A stretch of 64,000 bases of DNA from Physcia stellaris (GCA_018902385.1 JABSSW010000021.1:650331-714330), one strand, 5' to 3'; counted from the first letter of the stretch, positions 1 through 12,037 are shown. Translations and numbers: made by a program. The notes: generated by a model not told the origin, from the sequence alone.

Positions 1-192
1 GAAAAGGACGGCGCCGAATTCGAAGAGTCGAGAATTCCAGGTTGAGAGGAAATGAGATGTGTAGAGCAAGCGTTTGACTTTGACAGCGGACAGGAACAGT
101 CTATCTTGGATGTTTTGAGTATCTTCCTCGGCTGGGTCTGCAAGGAATGGTTCATATTCCTCTAATGGAACATCGTTTGTTGTAGAAGCCAT
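1..192 (-). CDS. Ferroportin-like iron exporter (SLC40), N-terminal part
   Basis: The first 64 codons of a gene running off the left edge of the window are visible; the start codon is at 192-190. The N-terminus is acidic and cytosolic-looking (begins MASTTNDVPLEEYEPFL), followed by LLYTSHFLSTWNSRLFEFG, which resembles the first transmembrane segment of SLC40/ferroportin proteins. Members of this family export Fe2+ across membranes. Only the first helix is visible, so the assignment rests on one motif. Another multi-pass transporter sharing this N-terminus cannot be excluded. Confidence 0.55.
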   Translation of the reverse strand, partial: MASTTNDVPLEEYEPFLADPAEEDTQNIQDRLFLSAVKVKRLLYTSHFLSTWNSRLFEFGAVLF

Positions 193-582
193 CTGAATGT
201 TAGATTCTGGATCAATTGATGGATTTGGTCTTTTAGGGTTAACTTGAATGTCGTCCTTATTTTGTTGCATGCTACAACCCTAGCTTTGCGGTTCCATTGA
301 GAGATTCGATTTTCTCCGAGTCATTGAATGGCACCTAAAGTACATGGTTGTGGTATGCAGTATGCTCAGAGTAGTATATTCATTATCTCTCAGCATCTCT
401 AGAGCTGAAGGAAAAGCATCACGACAGCCGTCCAACATTCGAGCCACCGGCAGAGTATTCTGTAAGAGAGACAAAACTTTTCTCACAACGACCATTCATC
501 CTCTACTGCTTCGTTCAAACGCTTTCCTCCCTTCAAATTTCCACCTGCTCCTAACCACCCTCGCGAAGGTTTAGAGGCCAAT
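193..582. other. Intergenic, between two minus-strand genes
   Basis: About 390 bp between the start of the ferroportin-like gene and the stop of the cyclase gene. It should hold the promoter of the former and the 3' end of the latter. The small open frames here have no coding look and I see no repeat. Confidence 0.5.
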
Positions 583-2280
583 TCAGGCCCTAGCGCCGTT
601 GGTGTATCCATTGACGCCATTGGTAAGGCCCTCGGAATGTCCATTAGCCATGCTCTCCTCGATTCCATTCGTACCATTCGTGCCATTGACGCCATCCACA
701 AGGTTAGCATGGCCATTGATGCCGTCGTCGTTGTCCACCTGAAGGCTTCCTCCATGTACGTGGCCGTTACCATTGAGAATGCCAGCCTTTTCCGCGGCAA
801 CTTCAACTGCTTCGGTCTCGGCACTGTTGTTCTCCGTGTAGCCGGTGTCGCTGGCGTCGACGTAGGCTTCGAGGCCCTCGCCGTTGCGGGGGTACTCTTT
901 CATTAGCTCCTTGTGGCGGCGGAGGGCTTCATTGAGTTCGGCGGCTTCGACATCATTGAGGAAGGTACATTTGCCGATGGGGCTGGGAACTGCGGCCCGG
1001 AGCTTTCCATCACGAGTTTTGAGAATGGCCGCCGTGGCTTTGTCGAGAATGTCTTCGTCGAACTGGGGATGGTCCATCGAAAGACCGGCCCTGGAAAAGA
1101 GTGATAGGATACGTCGATGCTCTTCGTCACCGATCAATTTGCGGTTGTTGGCAAGGGTAGCCGAATAGGCCATGTCGATAGAGATAGCATGACCGTGACG
1201 TAGTGGCGTCTCAGGTATAAGCTCATGCATCGGTGACCACCTAGACACGTAAGATTCAGTCCTACACCTTTTTGGTATCTTTACTCACGTGTGGCCGTAT
1301 GCGATAACTCTGTCCAAACCAATTTCATGAAGATTTGGCGTCTCCAGTTTCAACATCTCATATATACCCTCATAGTTGATCTTGTCCGCTGCATCATGGA
1401 CCTCTTGAGAAGCACCATCGGTACGGCCAAAGCCGGTTTCAATGATTTCCTCACAGTATTTGTCCAGAAGCTCAAAGGTCGGTAGGTGGGAACAAGTAGA
1501 TATCTTGATCAGCTCGGCAAAGCCATTCCGAATCTGTGCCGTGGGAAGGGTGCGAAGGAAAGTAAAATCGAGGAAGGTGTGAATAGGTGCGTGGTACGCT
1601 CCAAGACGGTTTTTGTAGTTGCCATAGTTGACGGCAACCTTGATCGACACCGAGGCGTCAATCAAGCCAATGACAGTGGTCGGGACTCGAATGAAGTTGG
1701 TGTTCCTGCGGTATGCGGCACAGGCGAATCTGCAGGGACCATCCGTGTTAGTAGCTGCATATCGAGGGTGATAACCATTAGGAGATTGATGGGAGAGTGC
1801 CTTGATATAATCTCTGGCAAGAGCGAGCTTTTACCCAGCAACATCAGTCACAAGGCCTCCTCCAACGACCAATACCGGTTCCTGTAAACGTCAGTGAATA
1901 TGGCTGCTTGTAAACAGAAACATGTTCGAAACGAAAAGCGTGGCGAGTACCTTGCGATAAATCCCAAATTCGGTCATTGAGTCGACAATGCTCAAGAAGG
2001 TTGGAATAGTCTTTGCCTTCTCCCCAATCTTGGTCTTGTGGACCTTGAGCTCAAGCCCATGGTGCTGGAAGTACTTCTCAATCTGCTTGCCATACACATT
2101 GTAGACGTTCAAGTCTGTCACAGCAAGAACACGGCCCCAACGTTTGTAGCATTCGGCAAGCTGACGATTCTCAGGATTGAACACGCCATCAAGGAAGGTA
2201 AAGTCATATGAGATCTTCTCGTAACCATCGACATGGAAGCCGTTTTTGGTTGGAATAACGGTTGCCGTAAGGTCTGACAT
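583..2280 (-). CDS. Sugar-phosphate cyclase, DDG/2-epi-5-epi-valiolone synthase type
   Basis: Dehydroquinate-synthase-fold enzyme, 491 aa after splicing. Exons on the minus strand: 2280-1951, 1881-1835, 1729-1289 and 1240-583; all three introns are GT-AG and keep frame. Visible features: an NAD-binding glycine run ([14 protein letters not shown], about 113-126), the conserved GFAELIKI with E198 and K201, YGHTWSPMHEL (His 272/278) and RHGHA (288/290), which supply the metal ligands. ELIKI and GHTWSP are the forms seen in EVS/desmethyl-4-deoxygadusol synthases, not in AROM dehydroquinate synthase, and there is no AROM fusion. The substrate is therefore probably sedoheptulose 7-phosphate. The last ~80 residues are a low-complexity Asn-Gly-rich tail not needed for catalysis. 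A COMT-type methyltransferase lies 1.4 kb upstream on the other strand. The distinction between DDG synthase and valiolone synthase is not settled here. Confidence 0.85.
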
Positions 2281-3705
2281 ACTGAATTGATTTGAAGGCT
2301 TTCGAAGGTCTGAGTGGGTTTGTTGTGGCTGTTATAAATGCTGGGAAAAGACTTGACTACGTAGCAGACTCTTGGAGTTTGAGAAATTTTAGACCAAAGC
2401 CGTGAACTTTAAACCAGCATGGATGTTGTCATACATTGCTCTAAGCTAATGAGATCTCTCAGCTAGTCTGTGCAAACTAGAGAACGTCGACCAAGCAATG
2501 AATTGCTCGCTTGAGAGAGCTCAAACTGCAGGCTTGATAGGTATCGGGTAGAACCTTCTGCGCAACTTGCCGACCTCTCACAAGCAATAAGGCCCATTGT
2601 TCTTGGTCAAGAAGACTCAATTCGAGGAAGCGACATTTAGTTACATGCCGTCTGATGCAGGGTGCATGGTTGAGCGAGTAGTTCTTTGAATTGTAATGAT
2701 GTATAGTAATGTCTCTTTCAGGCAGAGCTTGAATTGTTCGAGTCGGGAATTAGCCCGCATCGGGATGGACGATGCCAACTGGCCATGGGGACTTCCCAGT
2801 CGCCTGGGCCTCGTCCTAGGACATGTATGAGATCATGAAGGGCTGTCAAACGGTTAGTACGCACCCCACAGATTCTATGCCCCTGGTGCCAGATCTCTCG
2901 GGTAGATTGAGTTTGGCTCGTCCCTGCGCAAAAATTTTCTCAGTCGATCATGTCATGCTTGTGCCCCGCAGGCGGACGTCCTTCCTCTGACAAATTTGTT
3001 CCCTGCATCATGGTCAAACCCGAAAAAGCATTGACTGCCAGCTGTCAATGCTACCTTGCAGCGAACCATACCCGATGCTTCGGATTGCGTGACAGCATGC
3101 AGTACGAAAGCGATCATTGGAAGTGTGCATGCTGAGCAGCCGTTACGCAGGCATGAAGCGATCATCCCAGCAAATACGCTAATTTGTTCGCGCGAGTCCC
3201 CTTAAGCCTTTCCAGGTAAAGTGAGGGGTTCGTGACGTGCGTTCTTGCAGTGGGAAACGGTCCCCCACACCAAGTAGTATAAGCGAGATCGGAGACGTGC
3301 TTTTTTTGCTGTTGGCAGAGGTCAAACTCATGACGAAACATATCGTCGGCCAAGCTTTTCACATGCGGTGATTTGAGCCTTCCGGTGGGATTGGATGGGA
3401 TTTCTGTGGGTCTAAGGGCTACGGTGCGCTTCGGCGAGCATGCGGAAGAAGTCTCTGCAGCGATAGGTTAGCAAACGCCATTGGACCAATCCAGGGAAAG
3501 TTCAAAATGTCTTGATTGTCGTCTCTATGTGTTGGTGGGCTTATGACGCTAAGCTGGAGGTTTGTGTTTCCCTCGAGGTATGACGACTTAGTGTTGCCGA
3601 GGTCGTCACAGCGTAGGTAGGCGACTCTCAATGGTGATTGTCACTCTTGTCCGCAATCCGGACACGATCTCCGGACAGACATCTTTCTCGACTTGACAGC
3701 TCATC
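2281..3705. other. Divergent intergenic region, cyclase and O-methyltransferase
   Basis: A 1.4 kb region shared by two divergently transcribed genes. The short open frames in it (all under 131 codons) lack splice-consistent continuity or family motifs. It is the candidate two-way promoter. Confidence 0.5.
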
Positions 3706-4681
3706 ATGGGCCAGCAGAACTTCAACGAGGAGCGAGCGTACGTACCAAAGGAGGCGGACGGCCAAGCATTTGTAAGATATAGAAGTTGTTGGTTGACGTG
3801 TACGAGCTGACAAGATCGTGGAGTTCGACGACGGCCGCGAGGTTGACCTTCTCCATTTCGTATACGGGCACCCTTCGATAGAGGAAATTCGAAACTCGCC
3901 CAGCCGAGTTCTCCAAGCCATCGATGAGTATGGTCGCCGGAAGAAGTACTTGATGAATGTTGGGGAGAATAAGGGTAGGATTGTCACGAACTTGATTGCG
4001 GAGGTCAAACCCGAAACCATGGTGGAACTCGGAGGCTACATTGGCTATTCGGCGCTCCTGTTCGGCGATGCTGTGCGAAAAGCTGGAGGACAAAGATACT
4101 TCAGCTTTGAAAGAAACCCTGAATTTGCAGCTGTGATAATGTCGCTGGTTGACCTGGCCGGACTGGGCGATTTTGTCAAGGTCGTTGTAGGCCCCAGTGC
4201 TGAAGGCATCAAGAGACTCCACAAAGCCGGTAGCCTCAGGCACATAGATCTTATGTTTTTGGATCATTATAAACCTGCTTATACAACGGACCTCAAGCTG
4301 TGTGAGCACTTGCAACTGATCACCCCAGGGTCAGTGCTCGCAGCGGACAACGTGATCAGCCCAGGCAATCCACCTTACTTGGAATACGTCCGTAGTGATG
4401 TGTCGACGAAGAAAGAAAAGTACGAGAGAGGAGAGGTGAATGGCGATGATGCTGCCAAATTCCCGGACAGGTCTCGGAATCAATACCAGAAAAGAGAAGG
4501 AGAGGAAAAGCTAAGTACGGAAGTGAAAGGCAACCCAAACCTGATCTACGAAAGCAATTTGGTCAACAGCTTTGAGCCGACAGGGGAACCAGTAAGTGAT
4601 CTTGAACCACGGACAAGAAGCTCTGCTGATTCAATCAAGGATGGTGTTGAGATTACACGCTGCGTGGGAGAGTCGACCTAG
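3706..4681 (+). CDS. COMT-type SAM-dependent O-methyltransferase
   Basis: Class I, Mg2+-dependent methyltransferase of the catechol O-methyltransferase family, 294 aa. Exons: 3706-3771, 3815-4591, 4640-4681. The first intron is only 43 nt with branch site CTGAC. The second is 48 nt, GTAAGT to CAAG, and free of stops, so its retention would add 16 residues; homologous proteins run straight from TGEP into DGVEITRC. SAM motif I is VELGGYIGYS (about 92-101). The metal ligands are the Asp of FLDHYKP (about 172) and Asp-Asn in AADNVISPGN (about 200-201), with the catalytic Lys in DHYK. Start chosen at MGQQNFNEERAY because it restores the usual fungal N-terminus. It could serve general catechol methylation, or act with the neighbouring cyclase to make 4-deoxygadusol; the sequence does not decide. 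Confidence 0.85.
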
Positions 4682-5315
4682 AACGCTGGAACACGGAGCA
4701 TCGCGACCGAGCGGCAGACTGTCACCGGACTACTAGCTCTTCAGCCGAACGATGTACTCGTACATCTGAGGCCCCGAAATGGTTGGTGATGGGCCAATTC
4801 TTGATTGCAATGGTACCAAGGACTGGAAGTCGAAAAGAACGGGGAGCCTGCCTGCAGATGGAGATTGTTGAAGAAGGGTATTGATATCCTTATGGTATCG
4901 ATGAAAGTATGAGTACTCAACTGAGGCATGGAATCATCACGAGATCTCTACATGGTTAGGTATGTTCGAGAGTAGCCGTACAGGAAGTGAAGAAGGCGAG
5001 TCGCGCTCAGATCGGATCACAACAATAGACTTGCGTGTAGTGCCTCTGTCGCCTACCGTAACCACACCTCGGCGTGACACTACTGCCAACATGGCAGTTT
5101 TATCGACTCCAAATGTGAAAATGCAAATGCCGCTCATTATTGCCCCGTCTTCCATCTCTAGAGCGTTTGACAACCCCACAGATGGCCTCAGTACTATTAT
5201 CCAGCATTATGTGGGCTCGCCCTAGTCCTACTAATTCCGACTATATCGATGTTGGTTGACCGATTTTTCAATTGGCCACCTGAGCCACTACCCTCCATAC
5301 TATTGAATCTTCATC
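4682..5315. other. Intergenic
   Basis: 634 bp between two plus-strand genes. I see no coding exon, repeat or RNA gene. Confidence 0.5.
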
Positions 5316-6882
5316 ATGGCATCCAAACCCTACAACGTGGGCGTCATTGGTTATGGCATGTCCGCCAAAGTCTTCCACATTCCATTCCTCAAGGTCGTGG
5401 CAGACTTCAAGCTTTATGCGGTGGTACAAAGACATCCCAATCCTGAGGATGACGCTGAGAAGGATCACCCCTGCATCAAGAGCTACCGGTCCACCGAAGA
5501 GCTGGTGAAGGATGAAGAGTTGGATGTTGTGGTCGTGACGACCGTGCCGGACACACATGTCGAATTGACCAAATTGGCATTGGAAAGCGGGAAACATGGT
5601 GCGTTGGAAGACAGACAATCAGACGAAGCCTGTTCACCCCCATGCCTCAAATCGGGAGAATGTCGAATGATCGAAGCAATTGTTGCTTACCAACGAAGCA
5701 GTCGCTGACCTGCGTAATACCAGTCATTGTCGAAAAGCCCTTCACACCAACCTCGCACGAAGCAGACGACCTGATCGCCCTCGCCAAAAAGCATCACCGC
5801 CTCCTAACAGTCTACCAAAGTAACCATCCCCCTCGCCCTTGCTCCTTTCCCTTCTATAGCCTCCAGCCACAACTAAAATCCACTCACACACCCCCTTCCA
5901 GACCGCCGCTACGACACCGACTTCCTGACCATCCTCTCCCTCCTCCGCTCCAACACCCTTGGCCGCATCGCCTCCTTCGAAACCCACTTCGACCGCCACC
6001 GTCCCACTATCCCAGCCCCCTCCATGACCAATCCTAGCAGCTGGAAAACCAAAGCCGACGTTTCCGGCAGCGGCGCAATCTACGACCTAGGCACCCACCT
6101 CATTGATCAAGCCGTCGTCGCATTCGGGCTACCGAACCGAGTGACGGGGTTCGTGGGCAGCCAGCGGGCGGAGAACCCCGGTGGATTCGAAGATAGTTGT
6201 ACCGTGCTGCTGCATTATGAGAGCATGGTCGCGGAGGTCAAGGCCGCGGTTGTGAGTCCTGAGGAGAGGCAACTGAGGTTTTGGGTCAGGGGTGTGGAGG
6301 GGAGTTATAAGAAGGTAGAGAATCTCCTTTCTGTGGGAGGGGAGAATAGGGATTCTGCTGATTGTGGTGCCGGTAGTTCCATCTCGATATCCAGGAGGAG
6401 CAGCTCAAGGCTGGGATGAATCCCAGTGACGAGGCGTTTGGCGTGGAGCCCGAGGATCGGAATGGTGAGATACAATCCTGTCGCTTTACCCCCGTTAGCT
6501 TTGGTGCTGGGAAGAGTGTATGATCCGTCACACTCTGGCAGGTTGCATAAAACGTCTCATCCCTATACTCCCTCGATTTCCCGACTTAGGACACGTCACC
6601 CCCCCTTCCTCTCCCCTCGCCCGATAGAAAAATCCCATCCCATCCACTAACCCGCCTCGCCCGCATCTAGGAACGATCACAACCCTCCAAAACACCGTCC
6701 CCAAAGCCCAGCACTACCCCAACCTCGCACCAGCGACGTACAAAGCCTTCTACACACAGTTCGCGGCCGCATTACGCGGAGACGCCGACGTGCCTGTGAG
6801 GCCGGAGGAGGCTAGAGAGGTGATCAGGATCATTGAGCTTGCGAGGCGGAGTAGTGTCGAAGGGAAGACGCTGGATCTGTAA
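5316..6882 (+). CDS. Gfo/Idh/MocA-family NAD(P)-dependent oxidoreductase
   Basis: 363 aa from five exons: 5316-5598, 5724-5819, 5902-6314, 6377-6464, 6671-6882. Each junction keeps frame and joins family motifs. The N-terminal Rossmann motif is GVIGYGMSAKVFH (8-20). The EKP motif with catalytic-type Lys99 appears only after splicing intron 1 (VIVEKPF). The C-terminal dehydrogenase domain has GAIYDLGTHLID with Asp188 and His192. These enzymes oxidise or reduce sugars, cyclitols or trans-dihydrodiols; the substrate cannot be read from sequence. Intron 4 (about 206 nt) is pyrimidine-rich and longer than the others. It lies between the methyltransferase and ARB1. A role in cyclitol metabolism with the cyclase would be speculation. 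Confidence 0.88.
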
Positions 6883-7235
6883 ATGGTACAGCGGCAAAGA
6901 ATGATAATAGAATGTATAAAGACTCAAAACAATAGAGGACGAGCAACGTTTTCTAGTATTGTGGGAACTATGCGTGGGATGCTCATTTCTATTAAAACTG
7001 GACCCTTTTTCGCTTTATTGCCCTCTAATTGGATCTATCGAATTGCACGCACTCTACACATGCTACCATCGCCGCATCCGTTTTATGCCACGTAGACGCA
7101 GCAGAGCTACATCTGCTGCCGAAGTGGTCCATTCTACTTGGACTTCAGCTTCGTCACCATGACCAAATAACATCTCAGCGATCCTCCCCTTTTTCCATGT
7201 CCGAGGCCTCGTTGCGTTGTTTGTTATTTTGCCGT
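6883..7235. other. Convergent 3' intergenic
   Basis: 353 bp between the converging oxidoreductase and ARB1 genes; expected to hold both 3' UTRs. No coding signal seen. Confidence 0.5.
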
Positions 7236-9282
7236 TTAGACCTGTCCCATGGTGACCATCTTCTTCCGCAAATGGTTCTTGTAGCTCCCAATCGAGCCGT
7301 CCCATCTCCGGATCGTCTTGTTCTCGCACACCATGATGTCCTTGGCGATTTTATCGAGTAATCTATCACAATCCCACAAATTAGTTCTCAATTTCCAATT
7401 CCAGTTTTCAAGCCCCGTGCCCTTTTCGCCAGATGGGGAACATACCTAAAATCGTGCGAAACAACCACAACGCCCCCGCTAAACGCATTAATGGCGTCCG
7501 CCAAACTGTCAATGGTCGGGATATCAAGCCCGTTGGTCGGCTCGTCAAGCAGCAACATATTCGGCCCGTCAATCGCCAACAGCGCAAACACGATCCTGCT
7601 CTTCTGCCCCTCGGACAGCGTCCCCATGAGCGCGGTCTGGGACTCCCCCGACAGACCATAGCGCCCGAGCTGCTGCCGCCAGTACTGATAGTCTTGGCTC
7701 TTATCGCTGTATTTGTCCCGCACAAAGTCCAGCGCCGACTTGGTGAGGTCGAGCTGCTCGGCCGAGTGCTGGCTGTACAGGCCGAGCTTGAGATGCGTGT
7801 GCCTGTTCACCACGCCGCCGGTCGGCGAGAGCTTGCCCGTCATGAGGCGGAGGAGGGTGGATTTGCCAACACCGTTGGGGCCGACGAGCGCGGTGCGCGA
7901 GTCCATGTCAACGCCCAGATCGAGGTTTTCGTAGAGGTTGTCTGCGGCCTTGCCGGAGTAGGAGAAGGTGACGTCGTCGAAGGACAGTACTGGTGGAGGC
8001 AGCTTCTCGACGTCTGCGAAGCGGAACGTGAAGACGCGGTCTTGGTGCACAGGCTGGATGAAGCCTTCCGCTTCCATCTTGTCGAGGATCTTTTGGCGCG
8101 ATTTGGCTTGCTTGACTAGATTGGCGTAGGTACCGGCCGAGGCGATGAACTTCTTGATATGCTGGATTTCCTCCTGCTGTTTGGCGTAGGCTTTCATTTG
8201 GTTGGTTTCTTGCTCGGTCCGTGTCTTGATGTAGCTGTCGTAATTACCGCCGTAGTAGATGAGACTCCGCATTCGCATGTCAATCATGTTGGTGCAGACG
8301 CCGTTGATAAAGTCCATGCTGTGTGAAACGAGGATGAGCGTCCGGTCCCATTTCTTGAGGTATTCCTCGAGCCAGACGCAAGCTTCGAGATCGAGATGGG
8401 CAGTTGGGTCGTCGAGTAGGAGGAGCGAGGGTTTGACGAAGAGAGCTTTGGCCAGGGCGACGCGCATACGCCAGCCGCCCGACATGTCTTTGGTCTTTTT
8501 GTGGATGGTTTTCTTGTTGAAGCCGAGACCGGTGAGGATTAGAGAGGCGCGGGTTTGAAAGGTTGAAGGATCCATTGTCTCCATACGCTAGAATATACTA
8601 TTAGCATAGACGAAGATTATCGGCACTTGCTTCGTACCTCATAGAGGTCCTCGAGGACAGGGTCTTCGGGACCGTTTTTCTCCAGGATTTCTTCCGCCAG
8701 CTTATCTAACCTCTCCATCTCGTTTTCTGCCTCTCTCACCACCCACTCTAGCGCACCGAGATCGCTGGGTGGAGCACCCTCGTTCAGTAGATAGATATCC
8801 ACATGTTCTGGTACCGGATACTCCCGCTTGTCGATGGCCTTCAATAGTGTCGACTTACCGCAGCCGTTTTCTCCCAGCAGTCCGTATCGTCGGCTGTAGT
8901 TGAGTTCAAGGGTGGTATCCGTTATTAGGACTTTGCCGTGGAAGACGAGTGAGGCTGAATTTATCTTGACATCCCGGCTTGCTGTTAATGAGGCCAACAC
9001 ACCGGTTGTGACTCGATCGGACAAGCCATGCTTGTCCAACTGATCTGTGAGCTTCTTGACTTCGGACATTTTATCTTGACTTGTCGCTGGCTGCTCATCG
9101 TCTGGTAATGGATTTCCATCGCCGTCAAGTAGCGGTGGTGTCTCGTCGCCATTGACTGAAGAGGCTGAGGATCCATTTTTGGAGGTGGCTTTGGAGGATA
9201 ATTTGGATGCAGCGGTTTTCTTCTTGTCTGTGCCTGCTTCGGCTCGTTTCGCCTGACGGGCAGCTTTAGAAGCAGAGACCAT
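7236..9282 (-). CDS. ARB1: ABC-F ATPase ARB1 (ABCF2), ribosome biogenesis
   Basis: Soluble twin-cassette ABC protein, 637 aa. Exons on the minus strand: 9282-8638, 8587-7446, 7362-7236. The N-terminus is Lys/Ala/Ser-rich, as in ARB1. Cassette 1 has Walker [11 protein letters not shown] (about 135-144), signature MSGGW and Walker [13 protein letters not shown]. Cassette 2 has Walker [11 protein letters not shown] (about 446), signature LSEGQ, Walker [13 protein letters not shown] and the switch His in VVSHDFR. The last intron splits the Arg of SHDFR, and the short last exon encodes the usual C-terminal end ([12 protein letters not shown]). No transmembrane segments, as expected for ABC-F. Known role of yeast Arb1: shuttling factor for 40S and 60S maturation. 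Walker B of cassette 1 has DDPTAHLD where many homologues have DEPTNHLD; whether this changes catalysis is unknown. Confidence 0.95.
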
Positions 9283-10297
9283 AATGTTGAGTGTAGTGCT
9301 TGGGGATTAATTGACAGCGCTGGGAAAACTTCAAACAATTTGAAGGAAGTGGTGGTAGTGGGGCGGGAAAGCCTTATCGATTGGCGTTAGGCTGAGAGCC
9401 AACAAAGGTCCACCGAGTGCAGCGAATTTCCTCCACGTCGGCAAGAAATCCGTAGCTATTTGCTGGAGGAGGCGCGTAGGAGGAGCGACAGAAGACGGAC
9501 TTAGACTCGAGATACAACAATGGCGTTGGTGATCTTTGAGACTTGGAAGCAACATTCGCTTGTTCACAAACCTCTTGGCATCCAAGACCCTGGGCTGAAA
9601 CGCTACCGCCGGATGGGGTAAGTGCTTTTCTGTGGTCAACCCTAACCCGCTCATCATCCCACATATTGTCTCGAAGATTTCCCGAGTTTGTTTTTCCTCC
9701 ATCTTGGCTCGCGTCTCTGATCAGAACGTTGTCAGTCGCGTCGTCTCAACTCTCAGGTTCGGTTAACAAAGAAGCAGCTTCTCCTCCGCGGAGTGCAATA
9801 TCAGTGGCATTCCTATGCCAACCAAAACCCCGTGGGAGCCCAGTAGGTGATACTGCTCATCTTACCTCCGTAAATTCTGACTGTATCTCGCACTCGCACC
9901 TGTCGACCTTTTCTAACCCACCACTCATCATCGTCTCCATCATACTGAAGGTACAGATTAAGAGCTGGATGCTCGTATGATTTGCCGTCCGAGTGGTCCT
10001 TTTTGTCTGTGCACTCTCTACTCAGCGAGATGACGTTCCCCGCGTTGCGCTTTCCCTTTTTCCTATTTCTGTTTGTCATCGCTTCATCTCATTTGGGCAA
10101 CCGCCGCAGGAGGGTCACAATTCGCAGACTTATTCCGTCATGTTACCTTCCCATGTCGCTATCATCCTGGAGTGCTTCTAAACATGTGTGACCGAAGGCG
10201 GTGGAGACTTGGGTGGAGACCGGCACCGTTCATCCGTCTGGGCAACGAACTTCATCTTTTTCATCTTCATCATGATCGAAGAATCCATACATGAGAG
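9283..10297. other. Divergent intergenic, ARB1 and HPP gene
   Basis: 1.0 kb between head-to-head genes. A 123-codon minus-strand frame at 9331-9702 has biased composition but no recognisable motif, so I treat it as chance or 5' UTR. Confidence 0.45.
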
Positions 10298-11303
10298 ATG
10301 GGTATCAGAGACTGGAACATCGATATCGATCAATGGCTCAATCCCTACCTTCCCTCCAACCGCCTCTCCAAACTTCCTCGGCCCATATCTCACTTTCTTG
10401 GCCACCGCAACGAACCTCGTCCGGACGTCGGAAACGTCCTGGTCGCGTGCTGGGCATTTGTTGGAGCATTCGTCGGAGTTATCATTATCGAGTCGTTTCT
10501 CATGATTCCTGTGATCCACGATCATGGCGGCCCCATCATCATCGCTAGCTTTGTAAGAATGCAAGATTACGAGAGTGGACCCCAACTGAAGTATGCAGGG
10601 CGCTGCGGCTATTCTCGAATACAACGCCATTACCGCCCCTTTATCTCAGCCCCGAAACGCCGTCTTTGGCCATTTCTTCTCCGCTGTTGTCGGCGTAGGT
10701 GTCACAAAACTGTTCATGCTTCATCGGAATTTTGAAAAGTTACGATGGCTAGCTGGAGCCGTGTCGTGCGGTCTCGCTTCTGCCGTCATGACAATGACGA
10801 AGACGGTATACCCGCCCGCTGGAGCTCTAGCATTGGTTGCTGCAGTGGACCCTACCCTGTCGCGTCTCGGCTGGTATTTGCTTCCACTGGTTTTACTCAG
10901 CTCTATCTCCATACTCCTGTCATCCTTGCTACTCAATAACATCCAGAGACAGTACCCTCAGTATTGGTGGACTCCTGCAGATATCAGCAAAAAGATGCCT
11001 GGAACCGATACAGAGAAGACTATCGATATTGAGAAGGATATCGGCACTGAGAAGACTATCAACGTCGAGAAGACAATCGACAACGAGAAGACTGCCGATA
11101 TTATGGAAAACAGTGATGCGAACCAGGCCGCATCGGGCGGAGCAAGCTCGATAGCAACGGAAAACACGCGTTATGAGGATGCGCGTGAGCCACTCATCTC
11201 CATTCACGCAGATTCAATCCTCGTGCCAGAAAGTATGTTTCTGAGTGAAGAGGAAGCTGCCGTGCTGGAAACGCTCAGAAATCGTTTGAGGGCGCCGTCG
11301 TAG
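10298..11303 (+). CDS. HPP-family integral membrane protein
   Basis: 319 aa from exons 10298-10552 and 10599-11303 (46-nt intron, phase 0). The spliced protein has SHFLGHR before the first helix, HGGPIIIASFGAAAILEYN across the splice site, a histidine-containing linker VTKLFMLHRN, and YPPAGALALVAAVDP, the second family hallmark. Four hydrophobic segments fit the HPP topology. Fungal HPP proteins are membrane proteins of uncertain function; the bacterial/plastid relatives have been linked to nitrite transport. The classic His-Pro-Pro is HGGP here. The cytosolic tail carries five 6-residue repeats (see repeat entry). ATG at 10298 gives GIRDWNIDIDQWLNPYLP, the expected start. Confidence 0.85.
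11013..11102 (+). repeat. Coding 18-bp tandem repeat, five units
   Basis: Five 18-nt units inside the HPP gene encode EKTIDI, EKDIGT, EKTINV, EKTIDN and EKTADI. The hexapeptide period gives an alternating acid/base, helix-prone tail. Units differ by point changes, so this is an older repeat. Unit number may vary between strains. Confidence 0.8.
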
Positions 11304-12037
11304 GAGCTGTTTGACATGAAGCTGGCGCCGCACCCCAAGCCCATATTCAATTGTTTCGAATACCTGTATACATATGTGGTCCAGTAGGCTGGAATTCGAA
11401 ACAATATCCGGATTTAGATGTCATTTTCCAAGGCCTGGCTGTGATGCTGGTTACGGATTTCTCCTCCGGGCCGAGTCTTCGGAAAAGGCCACGATAATTG
11501 TGGTAGGCTTTTCAGTGGTAATTTCTTACCCAAAACCAAGATTTAGAACCTTTGTTGATAGTGCAATTTAGCTTCTTCTTTTACGGTGGCTTTGCTTGTT
11601 AGCCTCCGCCAGTCTGCATGCTCGACTCACCTATCCGCATTTCTCAGCTATCGTTTTATTTAGACTAGACTTTGAGTGTACGGATCAAAAAGATGTTGGC
11701 CCTTTACAGTCCTCACCGCATGTGAATTTGTTGTAGCCATGTTGACGGGAATTGAAAACATCACGCACTACGGTAATCTCGCCAATCGAGATCACTTAGT
11801 TTCTACCGGGGGGCTATCTGTGCCTTGCTGCGTGACTCATGGTTGAAGAGTGGTTTCAAGCTCTGGGTGTGACGATTCGTGTAAGTAAATAATGAAGCAG
11901 CTTGTGGCTGACTCGAGTACTTTACGTTCATCACTCTAGTCATTCATAGTCGTACGTCATCATGGAAACCTCTCATTTACTATAAAGACTCCACACCCGT
12001 ACACATTGAGCCTCAAATTTATGTCTCTCACGGCATC
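11304..12037. other. Intergenic
   Basis: 734 bp without coding signal. Only a TATA-like motif near the downstream gene is listed separately. Confidence 0.5.
11981..11986 (+). promoter_or_regulatory. TATA-like box
   Basis: TATAAA lies 57 bp before the ATG of the first F-box/2EXR-like gene. Position fits a core promoter with a short leader. Sequence evidence only. Confidence 0.4.

Noticed and set aside
3722-4315. 197-codon minus-strand frame over the methyltransferase
   Set aside because: Antisense to a gene with intact SAM and metal motifs.
7433-8119. 228-codon plus-strand frame antisense to ARB1
   Set aside because: It mirrors the second ABC cassette, which has clear Walker motifs on the minus strand; Arg/Val-rich composition is that of a shadow frame.
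9331-9702. 123-codon minus-strand frame upstream of ARB1
   Set aside because: No motif, no splice continuity; may be leader sequence.
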